The notes under the pieces were generated by a model. That model ran no database searches. It had not been told where the DNA came from and was given only the letters and a program-made list of their open reading frames with translations. From Pseudoalteromonas luteoviolacea (lineage in GTDB: Bacteria > Pseudomonadota > Gammaproteobacteria > Enterobacterales > Alteromonadaceae), in contig NZ_JAGJEH010000005.1 of assembly GCF_018100925.1 (NCBI RefSeq), forward strand, positions 1 to 64,000: a stretch of DNA of 64,000 bases, in the 5' to 3' direction. The position numbers were made by a program, and so were the translations under genes. Positions 1 through 8,339 of this stretch are shown here, piece after piece (position 1 is the first letter of the stretch; each line of letters opens with the position of its first letter).

Positions 1-51
1 CGCCGATGATAGTGTGGGGTTTCCCATGTGAAAGTAGGACATCGCCAGGGC
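1..51 (+). rRNA. rrf: 5S rRNA, 3' part (cut by window start)
   Basis: The first 51 bases match the 3' half of a bacterial 5S rRNA: CGCCGATGATAGTGTGGGG, then the CCCATGTGAAAGTAGGAC arm. The same block recurs almost unchanged in the complete copy just downstream. The 5' half lies outside the window. The 3' strand of the terminal helix (CGCCAGGGC) differs from that of the second copy (TGCCAAGCG), so the two genes are not identical. It is the penultimate gene of an rRNA operon reading into the window. Confidence 0.9.
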
Positions 52-92
52 CCAATTTAAAAATAAATAATAAAAACTAAAAGCAAAGAATT

Positions 93-211
93 TGCTTGGT
101 GAACATAGCATTTTGGAACCACCTGAACCCATGCCGAACTCAGTAGTGAAACGAAATAGCGCCGATGATAGTGTGGGGTTTCCCATGTGAAAGTAGGACA
201 TTGCCAAGCGC
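93..211 (+). rRNA. rrf: 5S rRNA
   Basis: A complete 5S rRNA of about 119 nt. The core ACCATGCCGAACTCAG-type segment (here CCCATGCCGAACTCAG) and the GATAGTGTGGGG segment are typical of gammaproteobacterial 5S. The ends pair as TGCTTGG at 93-99 with CCAAGCG at 204-210, which sets the boundaries to within one or two bases. It lies 41 bp after the truncated copy and is followed by an intrinsic terminator, so it closes the operon. No tRNA is seen downstream. Confidence 0.93.
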
Positions 212-221
212 CAAATAAAAG

Positions 222-254
222 AAAGCCCGATTCGAAAGAGTCGGGCTTTTTTCG
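222..254 (+). terminator. rRNA operon terminator
   Basis: A 9-bp stem (AAAGCCCGA at 222-230, TCGGGCTTT at 241-249) is followed by a T run. It sits 10 bp after the second 5S gene and is a standard intrinsic terminator for the rRNA operon. Confidence 0.9.
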
Positions 255-380
255 TGCTAAATCGTCTCGAATATTGCTGAGGTCATGCACATTGATAAAG
301 AGACGAATTAGCGCAAGGTGAGGGGAGCAACCTTCACAGCTTTCACCCTTTACTCCTCTTAAATATAGTCCCTCATCAGC

Positions 381-554
381 GGTCAAAACGGCTCATTTCA
401 TCTTGCTCGTTATTCATCTTGCGCAACGTAAACGTATTCACTGCGTTCATCGCCGTTAGTGCTTTGCACTATGGACCCTGAAACCAGTTCAGGGTGACGA
501 GGAGGGAGAATTCAGCTGAGTTGTTTAATGTCGTCATCCTGAACTCGCTTCAGG
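381..554 (+). repeat. Intergenic hairpin repeat, copy 1
   Basis: First of three related copies. It runs from TCAAAACGGCTCATTTCA through GTAAACGTATTCACT to a pair of inverted repeats. The first hairpin is ACCCTGAA-N5-TTCAGGGT at 475-495. The second is ATCCTGAA-N5-TTCAGG at 536-554, truncated at its right end relative to copy 2. No reading frame is conserved, so it is a non-coding repeat family. Confidence 0.8.
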
Positions 555-580
555 TATTAGTCAATCTTACGAGATGGTAG

Positions 581-760
581 CCTTAACGATTGTCAAAATG
601 GCTCATTTCACTTTGCGCAACGTAAACGTATTCACTTCGCTCACTGTCGTTAATATTTTGCACTATGGACCCTGAAACCAGTTCAGGGTGACGAGGAGGG
701 AGAATTCAGCTGAGTTGTTTAATGCCGTCATCCTGAACTCGCTTCAGGATCCATGTTTTT
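581..760 (+). repeat. Intergenic hairpin repeat, copy 2
   Basis: The most complete copy. It starts CCTTAACGATTGTCAAAATG and ends CTTCAGGATCCATGTTTT. It carries both hairpins: ACCCTGAA/TTCAGGGT and ATCCTGAA/TTCAGGAT, each with a 5-nt loop. The block between the hairpins (GACGAGGAGGGAGAATTCAG) is identical to copy 1. Confidence 0.82.
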
Positions 761-808
761 GATGTTGGTTAGGGGTTTTCGATACAAGCTAAGATGTAGA
801 GCTGCTTG

Positions 809-1093
809 CCTTAACAATTGTCAAAATAGCTCATTTCACCTTGCATAAAGTAAACGTATTCACTTCGTTCACTGTCGCTAAACCTTTACACCTAACTTGC
901 GCAAATTGAAGGAGCTTGCTTCGCTCGCTACCGTTACATTTTGTACGTTATAAAAGAACGGTACTCAATACGTCCGCTGTAGGTAGCCTTTTACACTTTA
1001 GACCCTGAAGCAAGTGCAGGGTGACGAAGTGGGGGAATACAACTGAGTTGTTCAATACCGTCATCCTGAACTCGCTTCAGGATCCATGTTTTT
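809..1093 (+). repeat. Intergenic hairpin repeat, copy 3 (interrupted)
   Basis: It starts CCTTAACAATTGTCAAAATA and follows the same order as copies 1 and 2. About 108 bp of unrelated sequence (881-988) separates the left block from the hairpin block. The first hairpin is degenerate (ACCCTGAAGCAAGTGCAGGGT); the second (ATCCTGAA-N5-TTCAGGAT, about 1062-1083) is intact. The copy is diverged and interrupted, which suggests it is older. Confidence 0.72.
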
Positions 1094-1767
1094 GGCTACT
1101 AACCTCTACAAGTTTGACGCTTAACTCTTGATGGAAATAGAAGCGCATCTTAGCTAGGAAGCCATGCCTTTTGTCGTTCAAATCAGTCTTAATGCATCAT
1201 AGGCGCATACAGCTCAGACTCCAAAAATTTAACGGCTAGACACACAGCTGCTGAACTAGGTGTCATGTCATCATGAATACGGTTATACCCAGTTCAACAC
1301 TGATATCATCAGTAAAGTACACCAATGTATCTTGAATATTGCGACCCTTTTTAGATCCAAATTTTTATTTTTGCTCTCAATTCGTTCATATGAAAATAGA
1401 ATCTTGCCTGTTAGGGCATTCCTTGAAGTTAAAGGCTGGTGAGGAGCATTTATCTGTTCGATATTAGTACTTTTGATACCATACACCCATTCTTAATCAT
1501 ACAGCAGCTTTTTACTGCAAACTTGTATGTGCAAGTGCAAGGCTATGGTCCTTCCAGTCATTACATTGACAACTCAATCATGACTAACTTAATAAAATGC
1601 GTGTGGCCTTTACATCAAGTTCCCTCCAATTTCTGGAATAAAACCTGCTTATACAAAGCTATATAAAAGTTAAAAACACATTATTGGTCAAAGGTTTTGA
1701 GCTAAAAGTTTAACTCTAACCTACTGATATAAAAAGATTAAATATTGTGTTTTAATTTAAATTAAAG
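1094..1767. other. Intergenic stretch with no supported gene
   Basis: This stretch between the last repeat and the flgB promoter has only short open frames of about 60-75 codons on both strands. None has a good ribosome binding site or recognisable protein features. I see no RNA gene, insertion sequence or strong hairpin. The flgA, flgM, cheV and cheR genes that precede flgB in many related bacteria are absent here. Confidence 0.6.
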
Positions 1768-1784
1768 TTGGTCCTACTTTTGCA
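1768..1784 (+). promoter_or_regulatory. Sigma-54 promoter of flgBCDE
   Basis: The sequence TTGGTCCTACTTTTGCA has GG and GC separated by exactly 10 bases, the sigma-54 -24/-12 spacing. Transcription would start near 1795, about 25 nt before the flgB ATG. Its position directly before the first basal-body gene supports the call. The -24 box (TTGGTCC) deviates slightly from TTGGCAC. Confidence 0.75.
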
Positions 1785-1819
1785 TTAATCTGTATATAGT
1801 CAAATTTTTGGAGTTGGTT

Positions 1820-2233
1820 ATGGCAATTAGTTTTGATAAAGCGCTTGGGGTGCATCAGCATACAATGTTGATCCGTTCTCAACGAGCCGAGATTTTGGCA
1901 AGTAATATTGCGAACGCTGATACTCCCGGTTACAAAGCAAAAGACATCGATTTTGGTCGAGCACTCAGTGCGGCAAAGACGGCACAACAAAGCGGCAATC
2001 AAATGACCCGAACCAACGAAAGACACATTAGTGGCGGGACAAGATTGACTAACAGTGATGAACTATTTCGTAATCCAAATCAAACAGATACAGGTGATGG
2101 CAACTCAGTAGATATACAAGTGGAACGAAACTTGTATGTACAGAATGCATTAGAGTACCAAGCTAGTTTGAACTTTTTGGGTGGTAAATTTAAAAGCTTG
2201 AAAAAAGCGCTTGGTGGTGGTCAAGGAGCCTAA
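1820..2233 (+). CDS. flgB: Flagellar basal-body rod protein FlgB
   Basis: Proximal rod subunit of the basal body, exported by the flagellar type III system and assembled in the periplasm with FlgC, FlgF and FlgG. The protein has 137 residues, normal for FlgB. It carries the N-terminal rod signature with SNIANADTPGYKAKDIDF near residues 30-48 and a C-terminal helical part ending in a KSLKKAL stretch. I chose the ATG at 1820 (MAISFDKALG), preceded by TTTTTGGAGTTGG; an in-frame TTG at 1808 lies inside that binding site. It is the first gene of the sigma-54 unit flgBCDE and is separated from flgC by 2 bp. Confidence 0.95.
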   Translation: MAISFDKALGVHQHTMLIRSQRAEILASNIANADTPGYKAKDIDFGRALSAAKTAQQSGNQMTRTNERHISGGTRLTNSDELFRNPNQTDTGDGNSVDIQVERNLYVQNALEYQASLNFLGGKFKSLKKALGGGQGA

Positions 2234-2235
2234 TT

Positions 2236-2667
2236 ATGAGTTTATATAACGTTTTTGATATCGCAGGCTCTGGCATGAGTGCACAAAATGTTCGCTTGAA
2301 CACCACTGCCAGTAATATATCCAATGCAAACAGCATCAGTTCTAGTCAGGACAAAGTGTATCGGGCAAGGCACCCTGTTTTTGCCGCTGAGTTAAACAAG
2401 GCGGCCGCAGCGCACCCAAATACAATGAGTTCTTCGGTAGGCGTTAAGGTTTTAGGAATTGTAGAGAGCGATAAGCCATTACAGGTTGAATACAATCCAA
2501 ACCACCCTAGTGCTGATAAAGATGGTTATATCTATAAACCGAATGTGAATGTTGTGGAAGAGATGACAAATATGATCTCCGCCTCACGTTCGTACCAAAC
2601 GAATGTTCAAGTAGCAGACGCAGCAAAACAGATGTTAAGTAAAACTCTGTTGCTTGGTCAGCGCTAA
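2236..2667 (+). CDS. flgC: Flagellar basal-body rod protein FlgC
   Basis: Proximal rod protein of 143 residues, the usual FlgC size. It begins MSLYNVFDIAGSGMSAQNVR and continues with the NTTASNISNANS rod signature. The C-terminal helix VNVVEEMTNMISASRSYQTN is the conserved axial-protein heptad region. The gene starts 2 bp after the flgB stop and precedes flgD by 15 bp, so the genes are co-transcribed and probably translationally coupled. Confidence 0.96.
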   Translation: MSLYNVFDIAGSGMSAQNVRLNTTASNISNANSISSSQDKVYRARHPVFAAELNKAAAAHPNTMSSSVGVKVLGIVESDKPLQVEYNPNHPSADKDGYIYKPNVNVVEEMTNMISASRSYQTNVQVADAAKQMLSKTLLLGQR

Positions 2668-2682
2668 TTGGGAGTATAGCTG

Positions 2683-3360
2683 ATGAGTAATGATGTCAAT
2701 TCCGCAACTTCGTCCTTTGTAGACTCGTTGCGTTGGCCGGATAAAAAAGTGCCAACTGAGAAAAATGATGAGTTAAAGCAGGAAGACTTCTTTGCGTTAC
2801 TCACTCAGCAGTTGTCTTATCAAGACCCGAGTAAACCTGCTGACAATGATCAAATGATTTCTCAGATGACAAACTTTACCATGGCTGAGGGAATATCAAA
2901 CTTGAATACCAAGTTTGAATCACTAGCCGCATCGATGACGTCAAACTCAGCGCTTCAAGCTTCGGCGTTAATTGGTAAAAAGGCACTGCTTGAGTCTGAC
3001 ACTGTTGAGCATGGGCCTGGCATGCAGTCACGAGGATCCATCATTGTTGCAGAGCCCGTTGAAAAGCTCACTTTGAGTATTGTTAACGATAAAAATGAGC
3101 TCGTTAGGAAAATAGAGCTAGGGGAACAGAGTGTTGGCGCCACACGTTTTGAGTGGGATGGTTTAAATCAAAGCGGCGATCCAGTTCCTCCTGGTGAATA
3201 CACGATTAAAGCTGAAGGGCAAACAAACGGTAAGTTTGAATCTTTGCCTACAGCGACTTTTAGAAATATTGATAGTGTTAACGTCAATGGCTCTCAGGGC
3301 ATTGTAATTAACACCAAAGCTGGTGCAGTTAGATTAACTGACGTTGCAGAAATAGCGTAA
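2683..3360 (+). CDS. flgD: Flagellar hook assembly (capping) protein FlgD
   Basis: Scaffold that caps the growing hook so FlgE can polymerise; it is lost from the finished flagellum. It has 225 residues. The N-terminal part holds the conserved QEDFFALLTQQLSYQDPSKP segment (about 30-50). The C-terminal part (about 105-200) is the FlgD Ig-like/tudor region, with DGLNQSGDPVPPGEYTIKA typical of that fold. It sits between flgC and flgE in the usual order. The start is preceded by a GGGAG-like site. Confidence 0.96.
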   Translation: MSNDVNSATSSFVDSLRWPDKKVPTEKNDELKQEDFFALLTQQLSYQDPSKPADNDQMISQMTNFTMAEGISNLNTKFESLAASMTSNSALQASALIGKKALLESDTVEHGPGMQSRGSIIVAEPVEKLTLSIVNDKNELVRKIELGEQSVGATRFEWDGLNQSGDPVPPGEYTIKAEGQTNGKFESLPTATFRNIDSVNVNGSQGIVINTKAGAVRLTDVAEIA

Positions 3361-3398
3361 TCAAAAGATTTTAACCTTAATTGTAGAGGTATTAGAGT

Positions 3399-4748
3399 AT
3401 GAGTTTTAATATTGCTTTAACAGGACTAGCTGCTGCCCAAAAAGACTTGGATACCACAGCTAACAACATTGCAAACGTAAATACGACAGGCTTTAAAGAG
3501 TCGCGTGCAGAGTTCGCTTCAGTTTACGCATCGTCAGTATTTAGTGCAGGTAAAACTAAAAATGGTGATGGTGTTTCAACGACAATGGTTGCCCAACAGT
3601 TTCACCAAGGCTCTTTAAACTTTACCCAAAACTCACTTGACCTCGCAATTACAGGTGAAGGTTATTTTGCGACAAGTGAGGAATTAGGCGGCCAAGACTA
3701 TACGTTTACACGAGCCGGTGCATTTAAGCTCAATAAAGATAACTTTATTGTTGATGCCAATGGTAACTTCTTACAAGGCTTCCCTGTAGACCCAAGTACT
3801 GGTGATACGACTTCGGTGAGTTTGAGTACCTCTTCTGCGTTGCAAATTCCGGATGCATCAGGTTCACCTCGTGCTACCACAAATGTTTATTCTTCGTTTA
3901 ACCTAGATTCACGTGCAACGGCACCGTCTGTACCGTTTGATCCTACAGTGAGCGCGTCATATAACAGCTCGACGTCGACGACTATTTACGACTCATTGGG
4001 TGAACCTCATACATTGCAATTCTTTTTCCGTAAGGAAGACCCGACAACCAATGCAAATGAGTGGCAAGTATATGCAACGCTTGGAGGACAACAGTTTGAT
4101 GCCACTGGTACGCTTATCGCAACGCCTCCTGGTACCCCTATCACTGAATTTGGTTTTAACGCACAAGGTTTTCCAGAAGATACAGGTAACCCAGCAGTGC
4201 CAAATACGGGTACTACGTTCAACCCATTAACACTTACCGGTACGAACTTATCTGGCTTGTTGACTAATGGCGCGACATTCCCGTCAGATATTCAGATGAA
4301 CTGGCGTGATGAAACCAATACCAGCTCAAAACTCCCAACTCAGTTTGCGAGCCGATTCGAAGTTAAGGCGCTTGATCAAGATGGTGCGACGACTGGTCGA
4401 TTAGCGGGTATTGATATCGGCGCGGATGGTAAGATCGTTGCTTCATACAGTAATGGTGACTCTACCTTCCTAGGCCAAGTAGCAATGGTACGTTTTTCTA
4501 ACTCGCAAGGTCTAACTGAAGCTGGTAATACAGGGTGGAAGAAAAGTTTGACATCAGGTGAGCCCATCGCAGGTGAACCGGGTTCAGGTACGTTAGGGTC
4601 CATCAACTCTTCAGCCTTAGAACAGTCGAATGTAAACTTGACCAACGAGCTGGTTGATTTGATAAGTGCGCAGCGGAACTTCCAAGCAAACTCAAGGGCA
4701 CTGGAAGTAAACTCGACACTACAACAAAATATATTGCAAATTCGATAA
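3399..4748 (+). CDS. flgE: Flagellar hook protein FlgE
   Basis: Major subunit of the hook, the universal joint between rod and filament. It has 449 residues. The N-terminal axial signature is NNIANVNTTGFKESRAEF, followed by flagellar basal-body and FlgE D2-type domains. The C-terminal helix is SNVNLTNELVDLISAQRNFQ. The start at 3399 has a GTAGAGG-type site about 8 bp upstream. It is the last gene of the first unit: a strong terminator follows within 16 bp and flgF has its own sigma-54 promoter. Confidence 0.96.
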   Translation: MSFNIALTGLAAAQKDLDTTANNIANVNTTGFKESRAEFASVYASSVFSAGKTKNGDGVSTTMVAQQFHQGSLNFTQNSLDLAITGEGYFATSEELGGQDYTFTRAGAFKLNKDNFIVDANGNFLQGFPVDPSTGDTTSVSLSTSSALQIPDASGSPRATTNVYSSFNLDSRATAPSVPFDPTVSASYNSSTSTTIYDSLGEPHTLQFFFRKEDPTTNANEWQVYATLGGQQFDATGTLIATPPGTPITEFGFNAQGFPEDTGNPAVPNTGTTFNPLTLTGTNLSGLLTNGATFPSDIQMNWRDETNTSSKLPTQFASRFEVKALDQDGATTGRLAGIDIGADGKIVASYSNGDSTFLGQVAMVRFSNSQGLTEAGNTGWKKSLTSGEPIAGEPGSGTLGSINSSALEQSNVNLTNELVDLISAQRNFQANSRALEVNSTLQQNILQIR

Positions 4749-4763
4749 CATCAACCACACTTC

Positions 4764-4792
4764 AAAAGCCGCATTCGCGGCTTTTTTATTTT
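4764..4792 (+). terminator. Terminator after flgE
   Basis: A 9-bp stem, AAAAGCCGC at 4764-4772 and GCGGCTTTT at 4777-4785, with an ATTC loop and a following T run. It closes the flgBCDE unit 12 bp before the next sigma-54 promoter. Confidence 0.88.
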
Positions 4793-4804
4793 TTGACACT
4801 CACC

Positions 4805-4821
4805 TTGGCACTAATATTGCT
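4805..4821 (+). promoter_or_regulatory. Sigma-54 promoter of flgFGHI
   Basis: TTGGCACTAATATTGCT is a near-perfect -24/-12 element with GG-N10-GC spacing. It lies between the flgE terminator and flgF; the start site would be near 4832, giving a 27-nt leader. Confidence 0.85.
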
Positions 4822-4858
4822 TTTATCACTATATATTGAACAGTTTTAGGTCGTTCTC

Positions 4859-5623
4859 ATGGATAAAATGCTATATGTCGCCATGTCTGGAGCTAAACAA
4901 AGCTTACGCGGTGTAGCGCTAAAAGCGAACAACTTAGCAAATGCTAATACCACGGGTTTTAAAGCAGACTTTGCTCAAGCTCGCTCTATGCAAGCGTTTG
5001 GTGAAGGCTTGCCGACACGTGTATTCGCCATGCAAGAGCGTCCAGGAACAAACATGCTAAGTGGTGCTGTCGCAGAAACTGGGCGAGATTTGGATATTGC
5101 AGTTGATGACAAATCTTGGATAAGTGTTATGGATGCGAGTGGTGAAGAAGCCTATACAAAAGTGGGCACGTTAAACATTACCAGTGATGGTTCTTTGGTT
5201 ACTAGTCATGGTCGTCAATTAATTGGCGAAGGCGGACCAATCATCTTACCCCTTCCAATAGATAAAGTGGTATTTAGTGATGATGGCTCAATTCAGGTGC
5301 GCCCTCAGGGGGCGCCTGCCAATTTTTTGGAAACCGTAGATAGACTCAAAATTATTACCGCAGACAACACAAAGCTGGAGAAAGGTAATGATGGTCTATT
5401 TAGACCAAAAGAAGACCAGCTTGAAGATGGTCATTGTGGTTTTTGTGAAATATCACCCACAGCAAAAGTAATGAGCGGCTATTTAGAAATGTCCAACGTC
5501 AACCCAGTTCATGAGATGGTGGATTTGATTAACCACCAGAGGCAGTTTGAAATGCAAATGAAATTAATGAAGTCAGCAGAAGAAATCGACGAGCGACACA
5601 CTTCGCTCCTGCGCATAGTATAA
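4859..5623 (+). CDS. flgF: Flagellar basal-body rod protein FlgF
   Basis: Proximal rod protein of 254 residues. It begins MDKMLYVAMSGAKQSLRGVA and carries KANNLANANTTGFKADFAQ, the axial-protein signature. The C-terminal segment SNVNPVHEMVDLINHQRQFE is the conserved rod/hook helix. It opens the second flg unit behind its own sigma-54 promoter. The flgG gene begins 18 bp later with a GAGGTATAG site. Confidence 0.96.
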   Translation: MDKMLYVAMSGAKQSLRGVALKANNLANANTTGFKADFAQARSMQAFGEGLPTRVFAMQERPGTNMLSGAVAETGRDLDIAVDDKSWISVMDASGEEAYTKVGTLNITSDGSLVTSHGRQLIGEGGPIILPLPIDKVVFSDDGSIQVRPQGAPANFLETVDRLKIITADNTKLEKGNDGLFRPKEDQLEDGHCGFCEISPTAKVMSGYLEMSNVNPVHEMVDLINHQRQFEMQMKLMKSAEEIDERHTSLLRIV

Positions 5624-5641
5624 GAGAGTGAGGTATAGATT

Positions 5642-6430
5642 ATGAATCCTGCATTGTGGATAAGTAAAACAGGGCTCGACGCCCAACAAACTGACATTTC
5701 AGTTATTTCGAATAACTTGGCCAACGCCAGTACCGTTGGTTATAAAAAGAGCCGAGCAATATTTGAAGATTTACTCTATCAAAATATTAACCAGCCGGGT
5801 GGACGTTCATCGCAAGATACCGAGCTCCCTTCGGGTTTAATGCTCGGTGCTGGCTCAAAGGTAGTTGCCAACCAAAAGAACTTTTCTCAAGGTAATATGA
5901 TAAGTACCGAAAACTCTCTTGATTGGATGATACAAGGCCCTGGCTTTTTTGAAATTCAAATGCCTGACGGCACAATTGCTTACTCGCGCAATGGTCAGTT
6001 TACAACAGACGAAACAGGTCGTGTTGTAACTTCCGGTGCTGGTTTCCCTGTGCAACCAGAAATGACGGTACCAGATAACGCAAATTCGATAACGATTTCT
6101 CAAGATGGTGAAGTTTCTGTCAGTATTAATGGACAAGCAGAAAATACAGTTATCGGTCAGCTTGTGATTAGTGACTTCATTAACCCATCAGGTTTGGAAC
6201 CAATAGGTCAAAACTTATATACCGAAACTGCGGTAAGTGGTGCACCTGTTCAAGGTAACCCGGGAGTTGAAGGTCTTGGCACAATGGTGCAAGGGGCACT
6301 TGAAACTTCTAATGTAAACGTCACCGAAGAGCTGGTGAATCTAATCGAAACCCAGCGCGTTTATGAAATGAACTCAAAAGTGATTAAGTCTGTTGACGAA
6401 ATGCTGAGTTACATCAATCAACAACTTTAA
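5642..6430 (+). CDS. flgG: Flagellar distal rod protein FlgG
   Basis: Main subunit of the distal rod, 262 residues, the canonical length. It begins MNPALWISKTGLDAQQTDIS with NNLANASTVGYKKSRAIFED, and ends with SNVNVTEELVNLIETQRVYE and the terminal INQQL. It lies between flgF and flgH with short spacers (18 and 16 bp), as in most gammaproteobacteria. Confidence 0.97.
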   Translation: MNPALWISKTGLDAQQTDISVISNNLANASTVGYKKSRAIFEDLLYQNINQPGGRSSQDTELPSGLMLGAGSKVVANQKNFSQGNMISTENSLDWMIQGPGFFEIQMPDGTIAYSRNGQFTTDETGRVVTSGAGFPVQPEMTVPDNANSITISQDGEVSVSINGQAENTVIGQLVISDFINPSGLEPIGQNLYTETAVSGAPVQGNPGVEGLGTMVQGALETSNVNVTEELVNLIETQRVYEMNSKVIKSVDEMLSYINQQL

Positions 6431-6446
6431 TAAGGTAGGGCAGATC

Positions 6447-7127
6447 ATGCGTAAATGTATATTGGTAGTTGCGCTAGGCTTAGGCCTAAGTGGTTGCATG
6501 TCAACAGAAAATAGTGATGTAGTAAGAGATGATCCTTACTACGCGCCTATGTATCCTGACATGGAGGCCGAGCCTGTAGTTTCAACAGGATCGCTGTTCA
6601 ATTCATATTCGAATGATCTGTACTCGGATAAAAAAGCGGTGAGAGTGGGCGACATCATTACAGTGGTGCTCAGGGAGTCGACACAAGCTTCAAAAGCAGC
6701 AAACTCAAAGTTAGACAAAGATAGTGAGGTCAATGTCGATCCATTTCTTGGTCTTGGCAATCTTCCAGTTAATATTGGTGGTGACGCTATTCAACTAGAT
6801 ATGGGGGCTAACTCTTCCTATCAGGGCGATGCTCAAGCAAATCAATCAAACAGCTTATTTGGCAATATCTCAGTGAATGTAATGAGAGTCTTACCGAATG
6901 GTAATTTGGTGATCCGAGGTGAAAAATGGTTAACACTCAATACTGGAGAGGAGTTTATTCGCCTTGAAGGTTTGGTCAGACCGCAGGATGTTTCTGCTGA
7001 AAATGAAGTGGAATCCAACCGCATTGCAAATGCACGGATCCAATATTCGGGTAAAGGGCAAACACAAGAAGTTCAAAGTGCTGGTTGGTTGACCAAGTTC
7101 TTCATGAGCACCTTGATGCCATTTTAA
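6447..7127 (+). CDS. flgH: Flagellar L-ring lipoprotein FlgH
   Basis: Outer-membrane ring protein through which the rod passes. It has 226 residues with a lipoprotein signal: [17 protein letters not shown] puts the lipobox LSGC at 14-17, so Cys17 would be acylated. The mature part has the FlgH core, [13 protein letters not shown] near 66-78 and [17 protein letters not shown] near 150-166. It is followed 11 bp later by flgI; L- and P-ring proteins are normally paired this way. Confidence 0.97.
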   Translation: MRKCILVVALGLGLSGCMSTENSDVVRDDPYYAPMYPDMEAEPVVSTGSLFNSYSNDLYSDKKAVRVGDIITVVLRESTQASKAANSKLDKDSEVNVDPFLGLGNLPVNIGGDAIQLDMGANSSYQGDAQANQSNSLFGNISVNVMRVLPNGNLVIRGEKWLTLNTGEEFIRLEGLVRPQDVSAENEVESNRIANARIQYSGKGQTQEVQSAGWLTKFFMSTLMPF

Positions 7128-7138
7128 GGAAGTCAATT

Positions 7139-8233
7139 ATGCGTAATCTGCAAACTCTAGTAATACTCTTCACACTCTTCTTATCGGTTGAGGTAGCTGC
7201 TGAACGCATTAAAGATGTTAGTGTGGTCGAAGGGGTAAGAAGCAACCAGCTTATTGGCTACGGGTTAGTTGTGGGCCTGCCAGGAACAGGGGAGCAAAGC
7301 CGCTTTACCGAACAAAGCTTTAAAGCAATGTTGAATAGCTTTGGTATTACCTTACCTGGAAACTTAAAACCAAAGATCAAAAATGTAGCAGCGGTAGCGG
7401 TTCACGCAGACTTACCACCTTTTGTAAAGCCAGGTCAGAGCATTGACGTAACAGTATCTTCAATTGGCAGTGCAGGTAGTCTAAGAGGTGGTACGTTATT
7501 ACAGACCTTCTTAAAAGGTGTTGATGGCAATGTATATGCGATTGCGCAGGGTAGCATGATTGTTGGCGGGTTAGGTGCTGAGGGGCTGGATGGGAGCCGA
7601 GTGGTGATCAATACACCCACAGTTGGTCGAATTCCAAATGGTGGTATGGTAGAACGTGCCGTCAAAAGCCCGTTCACTCAAGGGGACCACATCACATTCA
7701 ATTTGAATCGTCCTGACTTTACAACGGCTAAGCGTTTAGCAGATACGATAAATGAACTAGTTGGACCAAACAGCGCTAGTGCGTTAGATGCAGCTTCAGT
7801 CAGAGTGATTGCGCCTCGAGATCCATCGCAACGTGTGGCTTACCTTTCTACTCTTGAAAACTTGGAATTTAAACCAGCAGATACATCAGCAAAAATCATT
7901 GTTAACTCAAGAACTGGCACAATTGTAATTGGTAAAGATGTGAAGTTACAGCCCGCTGCAATTACTCATGGTGGTTTAACGGTAACAATTGCAGAGCAGA
8001 CCAATGTTTCGCAACCACAGCCTCTCACTGATGCAGATGCTGTTGTCACGCGTCAAAGCATTGTTGACGTAGACCAAGATGATTCAAGAGCATTTGTTTT
8101 TGACCCCGGCAGCAGCTTGGATGACTTAGTTCGTGCGATTAACGCTGTAGGTGCAGCTCCAGGTGATTTAATGGCGATACTTGAAGCGCTAAAAGAAGCT
8201 GGTGCAATACATGGTCAACTTGTTGTCATATGA
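7139..8233 (+). CDS. flgI: Flagellar P-ring protein FlgI
   Basis: Periplasmic ring protein around the rod at the peptidoglycan layer. I chose the ATG at 7139, preceded by TTAAGGAAG, giving 364 residues. A Sec signal peptide covers roughly residues 1-19, with cleavage after VAA before ERIKDV. The upstream extension in the same frame would overlap flgH and lacks a signal peptide. Family hallmarks include [16 protein letters not shown] and [14 protein letters not shown] terminator follows. Confidence 0.97.
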   Translation: MRNLQTLVILFTLFLSVEVAAERIKDVSVVEGVRSNQLIGYGLVVGLPGTGEQSRFTEQSFKAMLNSFGITLPGNLKPKIKNVAAVAVHADLPPFVKPGQSIDVTVSSIGSAGSLRGGTLLQTFLKGVDGNVYAIAQGSMIVGGLGAEGLDGSRVVINTPTVGRIPNGGMVERAVKSPFTQGDHITFNLNRPDFTTAKRLADTINELVGPNSASALDAASVRVIAPRDPSQRVAYLSTLENLEFKPADTSAKIIVNSRTGTIVIGKDVKLQPAAITHGGLTVTIAEQTNVSQPQPLTDADAVVTRQSIVDVDQDDSRAFVFDPGSSLDDLVRAINAVGAAPGDLMAILEALKEAGAIHGQLVVI

Positions 8234-8257
8234 TGATTAATTAACAATCAATAAGTT

Positions 8258-8284
8258 AGCCTCATTTTAATGAGGCTTTTTTTT
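8258..8284 (+). terminator. Terminator after flgI
   Basis: AGCCTCATT at 8258-8266 pairs with AATGAGGCT at 8269-8277 and is followed by eight T residues. It closes flgFGHI. The T run abuts the next sigma-54 element. Confidence 0.88.
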
Positions 8285-8299
8285 GGCTCAAAATTTGCA
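8283..8299 (+). promoter_or_regulatory. Sigma-54 promoter of flgJKL
   Basis: TTGGCTCAAAATTTGCA has GG-N10-GC spacing and a good -12 box (TTTGCA). It overlaps the tail of the flgI terminator; transcription would begin near 8310, about 30 nt before flgJ. Confidence 0.8.
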
Positions 8300-8339
8300 T
8301 TGTTAGTAATATTCTTTTTTAGCGACGTGTTTTTGAACT

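Noticed and set aside
255..420. tRNA gene following the 5S genes
   Set aside because: No cloverleaf, TTCRA arm or CCA end is visible after the terminator.
1260..1666. Short frames of 60-75 codons between the rRNA operon and flgB
   Set aside because: No good ribosome binding site, no recognisable features, and overlapping frames of similar size on the other strand.
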